From DATLGB01 sp038258425 (GTDB lineage Bacteria; Actinomycetota; Thermoleophilia; Solirubrobacterales; Solirubrobacteraceae): DNA of 64,000 nt. Below the pieces are notes generated by a model. That model did no database searches, had not been told where the DNA came from, and worked only from the letters and a program-made list of their open reading frames with translations. Positions 51,591 to 59,846 of this stretch are shown here, piece after piece. Each line of letters opens with the position of its first letter. Position 1 is the first letter of the stretch. The DNA is taken from the NCBI GenBank assembly GCA_038258425.1, contig JBBSPV010000007.1, positions 39,527-103,526 of the forward strand, read 5' to 3'. The translations under genes were made by a program, and so were the position numbers.

Positions 51591-51998
51591 TCAGCCCAGC
51601 CGCTTGAGGCCGGCGCGGACGCCGGCGTCCTTGGCCGCGGCCTCGTCGTCCGTCCAGCGCCAGGCCACCCCGGCGTCGACGGCGAAGCGCGGGTTCATGT
51701 GGTCCTGGACCGCCTCGACGTCGAGGCGCACGCCGACGACGCCCGCGACATCCTCGTCGACGACGACGGCGGTCCCGCTCAGCGTGAAGGCGAGCCCGCC
51801 TGCGGCCATGACGGTCAGGGCGCAGCGCGGCTCGTCCCGCAGTCGCCGCAGCGACTCGCGGCGCGCGCCGAGGCCGAAGGCCACCGAGGTCGCCGACAGC
51901 CGCACCGCGGTGGACACCGGGATGGCATGCGGGGCGCCGGCGCCCGTGGAGAGCACGCAGGCGGTGGCCTCCGGCCAGTCGGGGACCTGCACGCTCAT
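51591..51998 (-). CDS. Small pyridoxamine-5'-phosphate-oxidase-fold protein
   Basis: A 135-residue split-barrel protein: CVLSTGAGAPHAIPVSTAVR, SVAFGLGARRESLRRLRDEP, RCALTVMAAGGLAFTLSGTA and VVDEDVAGVVGVRLDVEAVQ. This is the PPOX/F420-binding fold. It could bind FMN or F420, with substrate unknown. The ATG overlaps the helicase stop (ATGA), and a Trp-rich tail (VAWRWTDDEAAAKDAG) closes it. It is convergent with the Nudix gene. Confidence 0.83.
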   Translation of the reverse strand: MSVQVPDWPEATACVLSTGAGAPHAIPVSTAVRLSATSVAFGLGARRESLRRLRDEPRCALTVMAAGGLAFTLSGTAVVVDEDVAGVVGVRLDVEAVQDHMNPRFAVDAGVAWRWTDDEAAAKDAGVRAGLKRLG

Positions 51999-53680
51999 CG
52001 CCCGAGCTCCCGTTCCAGGCGGGCGTTGCCGCGCTCGAGCTGGGCGACGCTGGCGGCGGACACCGATCTCGCCCCCGTCCCAGCGTTGATGCGCTGGTGG
52101 ATGACCCGGTGGGGCTCGCCCGTCTGCCGCGCGCGGGTGCTCACGAGGGCGGCGCGCTCGTCGCGCAGCCGCTCGCGGCGCTCGGAGCTCGTCTCCTCGG
52201 CCGGTCGCGACGGCGAGGCGGTGGTGATCGTCGCGGCCGCGGTGATGCCCGCGGCCGGCGCCGGCCCCGGCGGTGCGGGCGCCCCGCCGAAGAGCCCGAG
52301 CTGGTCGCCGGGCTGGGAGGTCAGCAGCTGTTCGTCGACTCGCCCCGTCGAGGAGACGGCGTGGAACCCGGCGTCGTCGCGCTCGCCCGGCGCCGTCCGC
52401 TCCCCCGGCTCCTCGCCGAGCTCGCCCGCGTCCTGTGGCGCCAGCGCGTGCCGGCGCTCCTCCTCGACCGTGGCCGCGAGCGCCTTGAGCTTCGGATCCG
52501 AGGGCAGGAAGAGCCAGCTCATCTGCTCGCCGCGGCCCGGGGTGCGCCGGATGAAGCGGCCGACGACCTGGCGGACGAACAGCTCGGTGCGCGCCGCCGT
52601 CGCGTAGACGCCGACCCGCAGGCGCGGGATGTCGACGCCCTCGGAGACCATGAGCACGGACACGAGCCACGGCTCGCGCGAAGCGGCGAAGGCCCCGATG
52701 CGGGCGGAGGCGCGCGGGTCGTCGGAGGTCACGACGGGCGGCCGGGCGGCCGTGAGGCGCTCGAGCCGGTCGGCGATCCGCTCCGCGTGCTCCTTGTCCG
52801 CCGCGATGACCAGGCCGCCGGCGTCGGGGTGCTCGCCGGCGCGCAGCTCGCCGAGCCGCCGCTCCGCGTCGCGCAGCACCTGGGTCATCCAGTCGCCGTC
52901 GGGCTCAAGCGCGGTGCGCAGCCGTCGCGCGGCCTCCGCGGCCGGCAGCAGGACGGAGAAGTCGGCGTGCCGGACGCGTCCGTCGGAGACCCACTCCATG
53001 TCGCCGTCGTAGGTCGCGAAGGTCACGGGCCGGCAGACGCGGTCCTGCAGCGCCTGGGTGTAGGAGTACGTGAAGTCGGCCTCCGAGATCCCGTCGGCGT
53101 CGTAGCCGACCCACGGGATGGCGGTGTCGTCCGAGCGGAACGGCGTCCCGGAGAGCAGGAGCTTCAGCGGCGCGGGACCGAAGGCCTCGACCGCCGTGCG
53201 CCCCCACGCGGCCTGCTCGCCGAGGTGGTGCGGCTCGTCGGCGATCAGCAGGGTCGGCACGCTCGTCGTGCGCGCCCGGTGCACCCGCGGGCCGGCCGCG
53301 ACGGTCTGGTAGGTGACGCACACGCCGTGGCGGTCGCGCGGCTCGGGGCCTTCCGCGTTGGGCCGGTTGGGCTCGAGGTCGAGGCCGTAGCGCGCGGCGT
53401 CGGCCGACCACTGGCGGCAGATGTGCGTCGTCGGCGCGACGACGACCACGCGGCCGACGGAGCCCGCCGAGAGCATCCGGTGCGCGACGTGCAGGCCGAA
53501 CGTCGTCTTGCCGGCGGCGGGCGTCGCCGAGGCGAGGAAGGCCTCGCCGGCGTGGGCGTCCAGCGCGCCCAGGGCGGCCGTCTGCCAGCGCCGCAGCGGG
53601 CGGTCGGGCGGCCAGGCGGGGAGGGCTCGACGGCCGTGGGGGGAGGTGGGTGCGGCGACCGTCATGGGGCCGAGCACCAT
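51995..53680 (-). CDS. Superfamily 2 DEAD/DEAH-type helicase
   Basis: A 561-residue SF2 helicase. RRWQTAALGALDAHAGEAFL precedes Walker A ATPAAGKTTFGLH (about 55-67), motif Ia VVVAPTTHICRQW, motif II IADEPHH (a DEPH variant of DEAH) and motif III LLLSGTPFRSD. The second RecA domain has GVDIPRLRVGVYATAARTEL and motif VI VRQVVGRFIRRTPG. The C-terminal 130 residues are low-complexity then helical. It resembles phage-type or type I/III restriction-like DNA translocases, but no nuclease or methylase is nearby. Start at ATG 53680; another lies at 53665. Confidence 0.85.
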   Translation of the reverse strand: MVLGPMTVAAPTSPHGRRALPAWPPDRPLRRWQTAALGALDAHAGEAFLASATPAAGKTTFGLHVAHRMLSAGSVGRVVVVAPTTHICRQWSADAARYGLDLEPNRPNAEGPEPRDRHGVCVTYQTVAAGPRVHRARTTSVPTLLIADEPHHLGEQAAWGRTAVEAFGPAPLKLLLSGTPFRSDDTAIPWVGYDADGISEADFTYSYTQALQDRVCRPVTFATYDGDMEWVSDGRVRHADFSVLLPAAEAARRLRTALEPDGDWMTQVLRDAERRLGELRAGEHPDAGGLVIAADKEHAERIADRLERLTAARPPVVTSDDPRASARIGAFAASREPWLVSVLMVSEGVDIPRLRVGVYATAARTELFVRQVVGRFIRRTPGRGEQMSWLFLPSDPKLKALAATVEEERRHALAPQDAGELGEEPGERTAPGERDDAGFHAVSSTGRVDEQLLTSQPGDQLGLFGGAPAPPGPAPAAGITAAATITTASPSRPAEETSSERRERLRDERAALVSTRARQTGEPHRVIHQRINAGTGARSVSAASVAQLERGNARLERELGR

Positions 53681-53779
53681 GGCAAGTGGCCCCGACGGAA
53701 CGGCGGTCTCCGTGGCGTGGGCGCAACCGGCCGCGGACGCCGCCCGTCCGTCCGCCGCGGCGGGTAGCGTCGCCGCACC

Positions 53780-54103
53780 ATGGACGCTGTGCTCAAGCGC
53801 CTCGCCGACGCCTCGCTGGACGTCTCCGCCGCCGAGGAGGCGGTCGGCGAGGCCGCCTTCCACACCGCTCGCGAGCGCCTGGACGGCGCGGACGCCGTGC
53901 TCGCCGAGCTCCGGGAGCGCTGGCCGGCCATGAGCCGCGCCGAACGGGGCGTGGTCGGCCCTGCCGCTCGCGCCGTCAGGGCTCGCCTGGACGGCGCGAG
54001 CCGGCGCATCCCGCGCCTCAGCGCGCTGTCGCAGGCGGCCCCGCTCGCCGATCCCGAGCAGGAGCTCGAGCCCGTGGAGGAGGCCCTGCCGCGACCGTCC
54101 TAG
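53780..54103 (+). CDS. Small all-helical protein of unknown function
   Basis: A 107-residue protein predicted as three or four helices (VLKRLADASLDVSAAEEAVG; FHTARERLDGADAVLAELRE; SRAERGVVGPAARAVRARLD) with a Pro/Glu-rich tail. No motif recognised. It begins 99 bp from the divergent helicase and ends 11 bp before the AlgH-family gene, so it is likely co-transcribed with that gene. Codon-position GC bias is like that of its neighbours, supporting it as real. Confidence 0.65.
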   Translation: MDAVLKRLADASLDVSAAEEAVGEAAFHTARERLDGADAVLAELRERWPAMSRAERGVVGPAARAVRARLDGASRRIPRLSALSQAAPLADPEQELEPVEEALPRPS

Positions 54104-54114
54104 CATGGCCACGC

Positions 54115-54669
54115 ATGAGGGGGACGGACTCCTTGCGGGGTCATTTGCTGATCGCCGGTCCCAGCCTGCTCGACCCGAACTTCAACCGCGCGGTCGTGCT
54201 CGTCGGCGAGCACAACGGGGACGGGGCGCTCGGCGTGGTGCTCAACCGGCCGTCGGAGACGACGATCGGTGAGGCCGTGCCCGATCTCGGCGACGTCGCG
54301 GCCGAGACGGACGCCGTCCACGTCGGGGGTCCCGTCCAGCCCTCGGCCGTCCTCGTGCTCGCCGAGTACGCCGAGCCGGCGGCCGCGGGCCGCCTGGTCA
54401 CCGGCGCGGTCGGCTTCCTCGCCGTCGATGACGAGGACGACCGCTCGGGCCTGACGCTCGGGCGCGCGCGCGTCTTCGCGGGCTACGCCGGCTGGGGTCC
54501 CGGACAGCTCGAGGAGGAGATCGAGCGCGACGACTGGATCCTCTGCGACGCGTCGGTCGACGACGTCTTCGACGAGGAGGCGCCGACGCTGTGGAGCCGC
54601 GTCCTCGAGCGCCAGGGCGGCCGCCTGCGGCTGCTCGCCCGCATGCCGGTCGATCCGACCGTCAACTGA
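54115..54669 (+). CDS. UPF0301 (AlgH/YqgE-like) protein
   Basis: A 184-residue UPF0301 protein. It opens SLRGHLLIAGPSLLDPNFNR, then AVVLVGEHNGDGALGVVLNR, VHVGGPVQPSAVLVL, VFAGYAGWGPGQLEEEIERD and DWILCDASVDDVF, all strongly conserved family blocks. AlgH affects alginate expression in Pseudomonas, but the molecular role is unknown. It precedes a small acidic protein and a thioesterase on the same strand. Confidence 0.93.
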   Translation: MRGTDSLRGHLLIAGPSLLDPNFNRAVVLVGEHNGDGALGVVLNRPSETTIGEAVPDLGDVAAETDAVHVGGPVQPSAVLVLAEYAEPAAAGRLVTGAVGFLAVDDEDDRSGLTLGRARVFAGYAGWGPGQLEEEIERDDWILCDASVDDVFDEEAPTLWSRVLERQGGRLRLLARMPVDPTVN

Positions 54670-54696
54670 CGGCGCGTGCCGGGTAGCGTGCCCGGC

Positions 54697-54861
54697 ATGG
54701 CCACCGACGATCCCCGACCGGACGACGACGACCGCGAGGCCGACGCCGAGACCGGCGCGCGCGAGGCCTCGCCGTCCGCCGACCGGCCGCCCGCCGCGCC
54801 GTCCGAGAACGACCCGAGCCCGCTCGGCGACACGGACCGCCACTCGGACGCCGACGCCTGA
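54697..54861 (+). CDS. 54-residue acidic low-complexity protein
   Basis: A short gene encoding a highly acidic, probably disordered protein (DDPRPDDDDREADAETGARE; NDPSPLGDTDRHSDADA). Its stop overlaps the ATG of the following thioesterase by one base (TGATG), and it starts 27 bp after the AlgH-family stop, which suits a translated operon member. No motif recognised; composition alone could also fit a spurious frame. Confidence 0.5.
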   Translation: MATDDPRPDDDDREADAETGAREASPSADRPPAAPSENDPSPLGDTDRHSDADA

Positions 54862-55277
54862 TGGGCAGCTTCGTCCACGTGGAGCGCGTGCGCTTCGGCG
54901 ACCTCGACGCCATGCGCCACCTCAACAACGTCGTCTTCCTGCGCTACTTCGAGACGGCCCGGATCCAGTACTTCCAGCACCTGATCGAGTCCCACGACCC
55001 GGCCCACCCCGAGCGCGACGTCTTCGGCCTGATCTTCGCCGAGTGCCACATCAACTACCGCGCGACGGTCGCCTTCGACGAATCCGTCGCCATCACGTGC
55101 TCGGTCTCCGACGTCCGGCGCTCCTCCGTCCGGGTGCCCTTCCGCATGCACGTCGAGGAGCGGCTCGTGGCCGAGGGCTACGGCGTGCTCGTCGGCTTCG
55201 ACTACGACAAGCAGGCCGCGGCACCGCTGCCCGACGAGGTGCGCATCCGGCTCGAGGCCGAGGCCGAGGCCGACTAG
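54861..55277 (+). CDS. Acyl-CoA thioesterase, 4HBT hotdog family
   Basis: A 138-residue single hotdog protein with the 4HBT signature RFGDLDAMRHLNNVVFLRYF (Asp and H-L-N-N, residues 11-30), then GLIFAECHINYRATVAFDES and VRVPFRMHVEERLVAEGYGV. It resembles YbgC/FadM-type thioesterases. It is the third member of a plus-strand run after the AlgH-family and acidic-protein genes and convergent with the K+/H+ antiporter. Confidence 0.88.
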   Translation: MGSFVHVERVRFGDLDAMRHLNNVVFLRYFETARIQYFQHLIESHDPAHPERDVFGLIFAECHINYRATVAFDESVAITCSVSDVRRSSVRVPFRMHVEERLVAEGYGVLVGFDYDKQAAAPLPDEVRIRLEAEAEAD

Positions 55278-55327
55278 CACCCGCCTCCGGAGGTACGTGC
55301 GCGTCCGTCGACGGGTACTGGCCGCGG

Positions 55328-57118
55328 TCACTCCGGCGCGGCGACCGCGCCGATGACCTCCCGCCACCACGCCCGCTCGGCGTCGTCGCCGGCGAGCCGC
55401 AGCTGGCGGCGCGCGGCGTCCTGGACCGCGACGCGCGACCCGGCGCCGACCACGTCGCCGCAGAACGCGTAGCGCCCGTCGGCCAGCAGGACGAGCGCTC
55501 CGGGCCGCCCGTCGCGCCGCGTGCGCAGCTGCTCGTGGACCTCGACGTCACCGAGCCGCTGCGGCCTCGACGGGTTCCCGTCCGCATCGTTCCAGGGCCG
55601 CACGGAGAACGGCCGCGGCGCCGCACGGAACGGCGGCCGCTCGCGCTTGGGCGGCCCCACGGGGCCGGAGCGCCAGCGCCGGAGGAGGCTGCGCAGCTCG
55701 ACGGCCGCCTCCTGGCGCACGAGCAGGTGCAGCCGGTCCCCGGACTCCACGAGCGTCGCGCCGCGCGGAAGGATCGCCTGTTCGCCGCGGATGATGACGT
55801 TGAGCAGCGCGTCGCGCGGGAGCCCGCTCTCGCGCACGCGGTGGCCGACGATCGCGTCGCCCTCGTGGACGGGGAACTCGACGACCTCGGCGCCCAGCCG
55901 GCGCACCGCGCCGACGTCGAGCAGGGGCTGCGGCAGCGCCGACTCGTCCGTCGTGACCCCGAGCCGGCGCGCGAGGCCCTCGAACGTCGTGCCCTGCACG
56001 AGCGTCGAGAGCAGGACGGCGAAGAACGCGATGTTGAGGTACTCGACGGAGTCGGGCACGCCGTCGATGACCGCGAACGTCGCGAGCACGACCGGCACCG
56101 CCCCGCGCAGCCCGGCCCAGCCGAGCACTACGCGCTCGGCGACGCCGAAGCCCATTCCGAGCGTCGCCGCGAAGACGCCGATCGGTCGGGCCACGAGCAG
56201 GACGACGAGGGCGAGCACCGTCCCCTCCAGCGCGACGCCGGGCAGGGAGTCGGGGAGCACGAGCAGGCCGAGGGCGAGGAACATGACGACCTGGGCGAGC
56301 CAGCCCATGCCGGCGTGGAAGGTCTCGATCGTCCGCTTGGCCGGGATGGACGACGAGCCGAGCGTCAGCCCGGCGAGGTAGACGGCGAGGAAGCCGGAGC
56401 CGTGCAGGACGTCGGCCGCGCCGAAGGCGACGCCGGCGATCGCGAGCGAGGCGACCGGGTACAGGCCGGCCGAGGCCAGCCGCGTGCGCTTGAGCGCCCC
56501 GACGCCGAGCCGGCCGACGGCGAGGCCGACGACGGCGCCGATCCCGATCTCCTCCAGGAAGAGCAGGGCCATGTCCGGGAAGCCGAAGGCCGGCTCCTGG
56601 ATCCAGTCGATGAAGCCGATCACGAGCAGGACCGCCACCGGGTCGTTGAAGCCGGCCTCACCCTCCAGGGTGCGGGCCAGGCGCCGGCGCAGCGTCGAGC
56701 CGCGCAGTATCGCGAAGACCGCCGCGCCGTCCGTCGAGGCGAGGATCGAGCCGACGAGCAGCCCCTGCAGGGTCGAGAGGTCGAAGAGCCAGGCGGCGAC
56801 CAGCCCGGAGACGACGGCGGTCACGACGGTACCGACGACCGCGAGGCTCGCGGCGGCGGTGAGCACGGGCCGGATCTCCTGGAAGCCGGCCGCCAGCCCG
56901 CCCTCATAGAGGATCAGGGCGAGGGCCACGATGCCGACGGTGCGGGCGGTCTCGTAGTCGTCGAACCGGATCCATCCCAGCCCGTCCGAGCCGAGGACCA
57001 TGCCGAGTGCGAGGAACAGCAGCAGGCCGGGGACGCGGATGCGGCCGGCGATCAGCGACGCGGCCAGCGCGGCCACCATGAGCGCGCCGAAGACGAGGAT
57101 GGCCTGGCCCTCGGTCAT
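55328..57118 (-). CDS. Potassium/proton antiporter, CPA1/CvrA-NhaP2 type
   Basis: A 596-residue protein. Twelve or so helices occupy residues 1-390 with GSILASTDGAAVFAILRGS and EGEAGFNDPVAVLLVIGF, the conserved Asp and Asn-Asp ion-binding sites. A cytoplasmic TrkA-C (RCK_C) domain follows (VVEFPVHEGDAIVGHRVRES; LPRGATLVESGDRLHLLVRQ), then a Pro/Arg-rich linker and a short C-terminal domain. This is the CvrA/NhaP2 layout for K+ (or Na+) export. RCK_C domains can bind c-di-AMP in other bacteria; whether this one does is not visible. Divergent from the lipoprotein gene. Confidence 0.9.
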   Translation of the reverse strand: MTEGQAILVFGALMVAALAASLIAGRIRVPGLLLFLALGMVLGSDGLGWIRFDDYETARTVGIVALALILYEGGLAAGFQEIRPVLTAAASLAVVGTVVTAVVSGLVAAWLFDLSTLQGLLVGSILASTDGAAVFAILRGSTLRRRLARTLEGEAGFNDPVAVLLVIGFIDWIQEPAFGFPDMALLFLEEIGIGAVVGLAVGRLGVGALKRTRLASAGLYPVASLAIAGVAFGAADVLHGSGFLAVYLAGLTLGSSSIPAKRTIETFHAGMGWLAQVVMFLALGLLVLPDSLPGVALEGTVLALVVLLVARPIGVFAATLGMGFGVAERVVLGWAGLRGAVPVVLATFAVIDGVPDSVEYLNIAFFAVLLSTLVQGTTFEGLARRLGVTTDESALPQPLLDVGAVRRLGAEVVEFPVHEGDAIVGHRVRESGLPRDALLNVIIRGEQAILPRGATLVESGDRLHLLVRQEAAVELRSLLRRWRSGPVGPPKRERPPFRAAPRPFSVRPWNDADGNPSRPQRLGDVEVHEQLRTRRDGRPGALVLLADGRYAFCGDVVGAGSRVAVQDAARRQLRLAGDDAERAWWREVIGAVAAPE

Positions 57119-57176
57119 CCACGGACCCTACGCGAGCCGGACCCTGGGGCCCCGCGGCCGCGATTAGCCTGAGAGC

Positions 57177-57596
57177 GTGGTGCGCGCCCTCCCGCTGCTG
57201 CTCGTCGCGCTGTGCCTGGCGGGCTGCTCACCCGGCGAGTACGCCGCGGTGCTCGAGGGGCCCGTGACCTACGTGCGCTCGGGCGGCGTGGCCGGCGTGT
57301 CCGAGCGCATCGTCATCCGGCCCGACGGCAGCGGACGGCGGTCATCGGGCCGGGGCACGCGGGCGCGCGGCTCGAGCTTCCGCGTCCCGGACGATCAGCT
57401 CGCCGAGGTCGTCCACGCCCTCGAGGGCTGGGCCGGCGTGCCCCCGGACCAGCGCGGCTCGGAGCCCGCCCCGGACGCGCTGGCCTACGCCGTCCGCTAC
57501 CGCGGCCATCTGGTCCGCACGGTGGACGGCGCCGAGCGCGACGTGACGCTCGCCCGCGTGCTGCACGCGATCACCGTGGCGGCGCGACAGCCGTGA
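57177..57596 (+). CDS. Small lipoprotein of unknown function
   Basis: A 139-residue protein. A GTG start leads into a lipoprotein signal (RALPLLLVALCLAGC, lipidated Cys about residue 16). The mature part (YAAVLEGPVTYVRSGGVAGV; PDDQLAEVVHALEGWAGVPP) suggests a compact alpha-beta domain, without a recognised family. It is anchored outside the membrane. It is divergent from the antiporter gene by 58 bp and convergent with the NlpC/P60 hydrolase. Confidence 0.78.
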   Translation: MVRALPLLLVALCLAGCSPGEYAAVLEGPVTYVRSGGVAGVSERIVIRPDGSGRRSSGRGTRARGSSFRVPDDQLAEVVHALEGWAGVPPDQRGSEPAPDALAYAVRYRGHLVRTVDGAERDVTLARVLHAITVAARQP

Positions 57597-57664
57597 GCCG
57601 CACGCGCGACCACGCCGAATCCAGGTGGCCTCCGGGGTCCCGGACCGCCGCGCCCCCCGGCCGG

Positions 57665-58402
57665 TCACAGGCCGGGCGCGTGGCGCACGACGAAGCCGCC
57701 ACCGGAGCGCCGCTCGGGGCGCCACCGCGGCCCCGAGCCGCCACGCCCCGACGTGTCGAAGCGCAGCCCGGCCACGACAACGTAGGCGTGTCCCGCGTTG
57801 GCGTGCACGGAGATCCAGCGCCCACGGCCCCGGCGGCCCCAGCCCTCCAGGCCGCCGGAGGCGCGCGGCGAGGCGAGCACGCCGGCGGCGTGCAGGACGT
57901 AGGAGACGGCGCCGGAGCAGTCATAGCCGCGCGAGCGGAACCGCCGGTGGCCGCCTCCGTAGACGTAGGGCCGGCCGGCGATGCGGTTGGCGGCGACGAT
58001 CGCGGCGCGGACGGCCGCCGGCGCCGCCGCGGGGGCGCGCGCGGTGCGCCCGTCGGCAGCGAGGACCGCCGTGGCCCCGGGCGCCGGGCGGGCGTCCGGC
58101 GCCGCGATGGGCGCCCGGGCCGCCCTCCGCGCCACCCCGCGGCCCTGGACGCGGGATACGCGCCCGTCGACGGTCAGATGATGCGCCCGCTCGTAGCGCC
58201 GCACGGACCGGGCGGTGCCGGGACCGTAGGCGCCGTCGGCGGGCGTCACGATCCGCAGCCGGGTGAGGGCGGTCTGCAGGGCACGGACGTCGGCGCCGCG
58301 GCTGCCGGGCCGAAGCGGCCGATCGCCGAGCTCGGCCGCGGACGCGGCGGGGACGGCCAGCGCCAGGGCGGCGCCGGTCAGGGACAGGGTTCTGCGGTAC
58401 AC
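57665..58402 (-). CDS. Secreted NlpC/P60-like cell-wall hydrolase with peptidoglycan-binding domain
   Basis: A 245-residue exported protein. The GTG start at 58402 has GAGGAG at proper spacing; a signal peptide follows (RRTLSLTGAALALAVPAASA, ASA-A cleavage). A peptidoglycan-binding domain 1 comes next (LRPGSRGADVRALQTALTRL; VTPADGAYGPGTARSVRRYE), then an NlpC/P60-like domain with Cys in RGYDCSGAVSYVLHAAG and His in NAGHAYVVVAGLRFDT. It is predicted to cleave peptide stems during growth or resuscitation. The leader contains a c-di-AMP riboswitch. The broken gene at 17515-18146 is its paralogue. Confidence 0.9.
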   Translation of the reverse strand: MYRRTLSLTGAALALAVPAASAAELGDRPLRPGSRGADVRALQTALTRLRIVTPADGAYGPGTARSVRRYERAHHLTVDGRVSRVQGRGVARRAARAPIAAPDARPAPGATAVLAADGRTARAPAAAPAAVRAAIVAANRIAGRPYVYGGGHRRFRSRGYDCSGAVSYVLHAAGVLASPRASGGLEGWGRRGRGRWISVHANAGHAYVVVAGLRFDTSGRGGSGPRWRPERRSGGGFVVRHAPGL

Positions 58403-58424
58403 GTCGGGCTCCTCGGGTTCCACC

Positions 58425-58560
58425 GGCCTCCGGGGTGAGCTGACGGGCTCGTGCGTGGAATGCACGCCGCCTTGCGGCGGTTCGCCCCGTGCGCGGCGCC
58501 TGGACGGGCGCTCGCGCGAGTGGGTCCCCCGGCCCCCCGCGAGGCGGGCGGCTCGGCCTG
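58425..58560 (-). promoter_or_regulatory. c-di-AMP (ydaO/yuaA) riboswitch
   Basis: Read on the minus strand, the leader contains in order the ydaO-class blocks GCCGAG (58557-58552), GCCGGGGGACCCA, GGGGCGAA, and ACGAGCCCGTCAGCTCACC followed by GGAGGC near 58427, matching the consensus GCCGAA / GGGGGACCCA / GGGGUGAA / CCGUCAGCUAACC..AGGC. A GC hairpin (GCCGCC-GCAA-GGCGGC) sits in the variable arm. It ends about 22 bases before the GTG of an NlpC/P60 hydrolase, a standard actinobacterial target of this OFF-switch. Confidence 0.88.
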
Positions 58561-58608
58561 GAGTGTCTGGTCGGGAGCTTCGAACGCCCGGGCGGCGGAC
58601 GAGTTGCG

Positions 58609-58636
58609 GTGACCGGTGCGCGGACGGACCGGTCAC
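58609..58636. promoter_or_regulatory. Perfect 9+9 inverted repeat upstream of the riboswitch
   Basis: GTGACCGGT (58609-58617) and ACCGGTCAC (58628-58636) with a 10-base spacer lie just upstream of the riboswitch, in the expected promoter zone of the NlpC/P60 gene. Could be a dimeric regulator site; no regulator can be named. Confidence 0.5.
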
Positions 58637-58662
58637 GGCTCCGGGGGGCCGCGGCCGCGGGT

Positions 58663-58705
58663 GCGCGTCACCTTCCGCACGCCTGCCGTGCGTAAGGTGA
58701 CGCGC
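58663..58705. terminator. Hyphenated palindrome (repeat family copy 2)
   Basis: GCGCGTCACCTTCCGCACG (58663-58681) pairs with 58687-58705 at 18 of 19 positions around a five-base loop. The core CGCGTCACCTTNCGCA is the same as in the palindrome at 3097-3137. It lies 107 bases downstream of the phosphotransferase stop, so it probably terminates that minus-strand transcript before the NlpC/P60 promoter. No T-run. Confidence 0.6.
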
Positions 58706-58811
58706 GGCGTACCGCGAGGGTCCTGCCGACGTGGGCACCCGCGAGGCCGCCGCGGACGCTGGACGGCAGCGCTCGACGCGCTCGCGCGGACCGTCCGACG
58801 CCGCCGCGGTC

Positions 58812-59846
58812 CTACAGCCGCTCGGCCGCCGCGAGCGCCGCGTCGGCGAGCTGCTCGACGACCCGGGCGAACTGCTCGAAGTCCTCCGACGCGCCGCCGT
58901 AGGCGCCGGTCGTGTAGCGGGCGTAGACGCCCTCGAGGATGGCGGCGAGCTTCCAGTACCCGAGCGCGACGAAGAAGTCGAGCTGGGAGACGTCGCGACC
59001 CGAGCCCTCGGCGTAGCGGGCGACGACCTCCGCGCGCGTCGGGAAGCCCGAGACCGCGGTCGGCGCCGACCCGAGCGCGACGACGTCGTCGCCGCTCTCG
59101 GCCCAGTAGACGCACAGCAGCCCGAGGTCGGCGAGCGGGTCCCCGAGGGTGCACAGCTCCCAGTCGAGCACCGCGGCGACGTCGCCCTCGCGCGTGAGGA
59201 TGACGTTGTCGAGCCGGTAGTCGCCGTGGACGAAGCCCACGCCCGGCTGCGCGGGCACGCGGTCGCTGAGCAGCGCGTGGGTGCGCTCCATCGCCTCGAC
59301 CTCGCGCGTCTTGGACTCGTCCCACTGGCCCTTCCAGCGCTTGAGTTGGCGCACGGCGTAGCCGTCGTGGCGGCCGAGCTCGCCCAGGCCGACGGCCGCC
59401 GGGTCGACGGCGTGCAGCGCCACGAGCGTGTCGACGACGTGCTCCGCGGCGCGCCGGCGGTCCGCGTCGGCGCCGAAGCGCTCGGCCGCGGCCTCGTCGC
59501 GCAGCACGGGCCCGGGCACGAACTGCATGACGTAGAACGGCGCCCCCGTGATCGACTCGTCGTCCGTGAAGGCGATGGGCTCGGGCACGGGGACGTCCGT
59601 GCCGTGCAGGCCGGAGATGATCCGGTGCTCGCGGCCCATGTCGTGGGCGGAGCCGAGCCGCTTGCCCAGCGGCGGGCGCCGCAGGACCCAGGAGCCGCCC
59701 GCGTCGTCGGTCACCACGTAGGTGAGGTTCGAGCGGCCGCCCGTGATGCGCTCGAAGGCCAGCGGCGGCCGCGCCCCGGCGACGTGCTCGGCGAAGAAGC
59801 GCTCGACGCCCTCGACGTCGATCCCGTCCGGCGCCGCGGGGCTCAC
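58812..59846 (-). CDS. APH-family phosphotransferase, ACAD10/11- or LvaA-like
   Basis: A 344-residue kinase-fold protein. The glycine loop is RITGGRSNLTYVVTDD, followed by WVLRRPPLGKRLGSAHDMGR. The catalytic loop is FVHGDYRLDNVI and the metal-binding segment is VLDWELCTLGDPLADLGLLC. These features match the aminoglycoside-phosphotransferase-like domain of mammalian ACAD10/11 and bacterial LvaA, kinases that phosphorylate the 4-hydroxyl of 4-hydroxyacyl-CoA. The GTG start at 59846 overlaps the quinone oxidoreductase stop. With the acyl-CoA dehydrogenase at 60837 it suggests 4-hydroxyacid catabolism; antibiotic resistance is unlikely. Confidence 0.87.
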   Translation of the reverse strand: MSPAAPDGIDVEGVERFFAEHVAGARPPLAFERITGGRSNLTYVVTDDAGGSWVLRRPPLGKRLGSAHDMGREHRIISGLHGTDVPVPEPIAFTDDESITGAPFYVMQFVPGPVLRDEAAAERFGADADRRRAAEHVVDTLVALHAVDPAAVGLGELGRHDGYAVRQLKRWKGQWDESKTREVEAMERTHALLSDRVPAQPGVGFVHGDYRLDNVILTREGDVAAVLDWELCTLGDPLADLGLLCVYWAESGDDVVALGSAPTAVSGFPTRAEVVARYAEGSGRDVSQLDFFVALGYWKLAAILEGVYARYTTGAYGGASEDFEQFARVVEQLADAALAAAERL

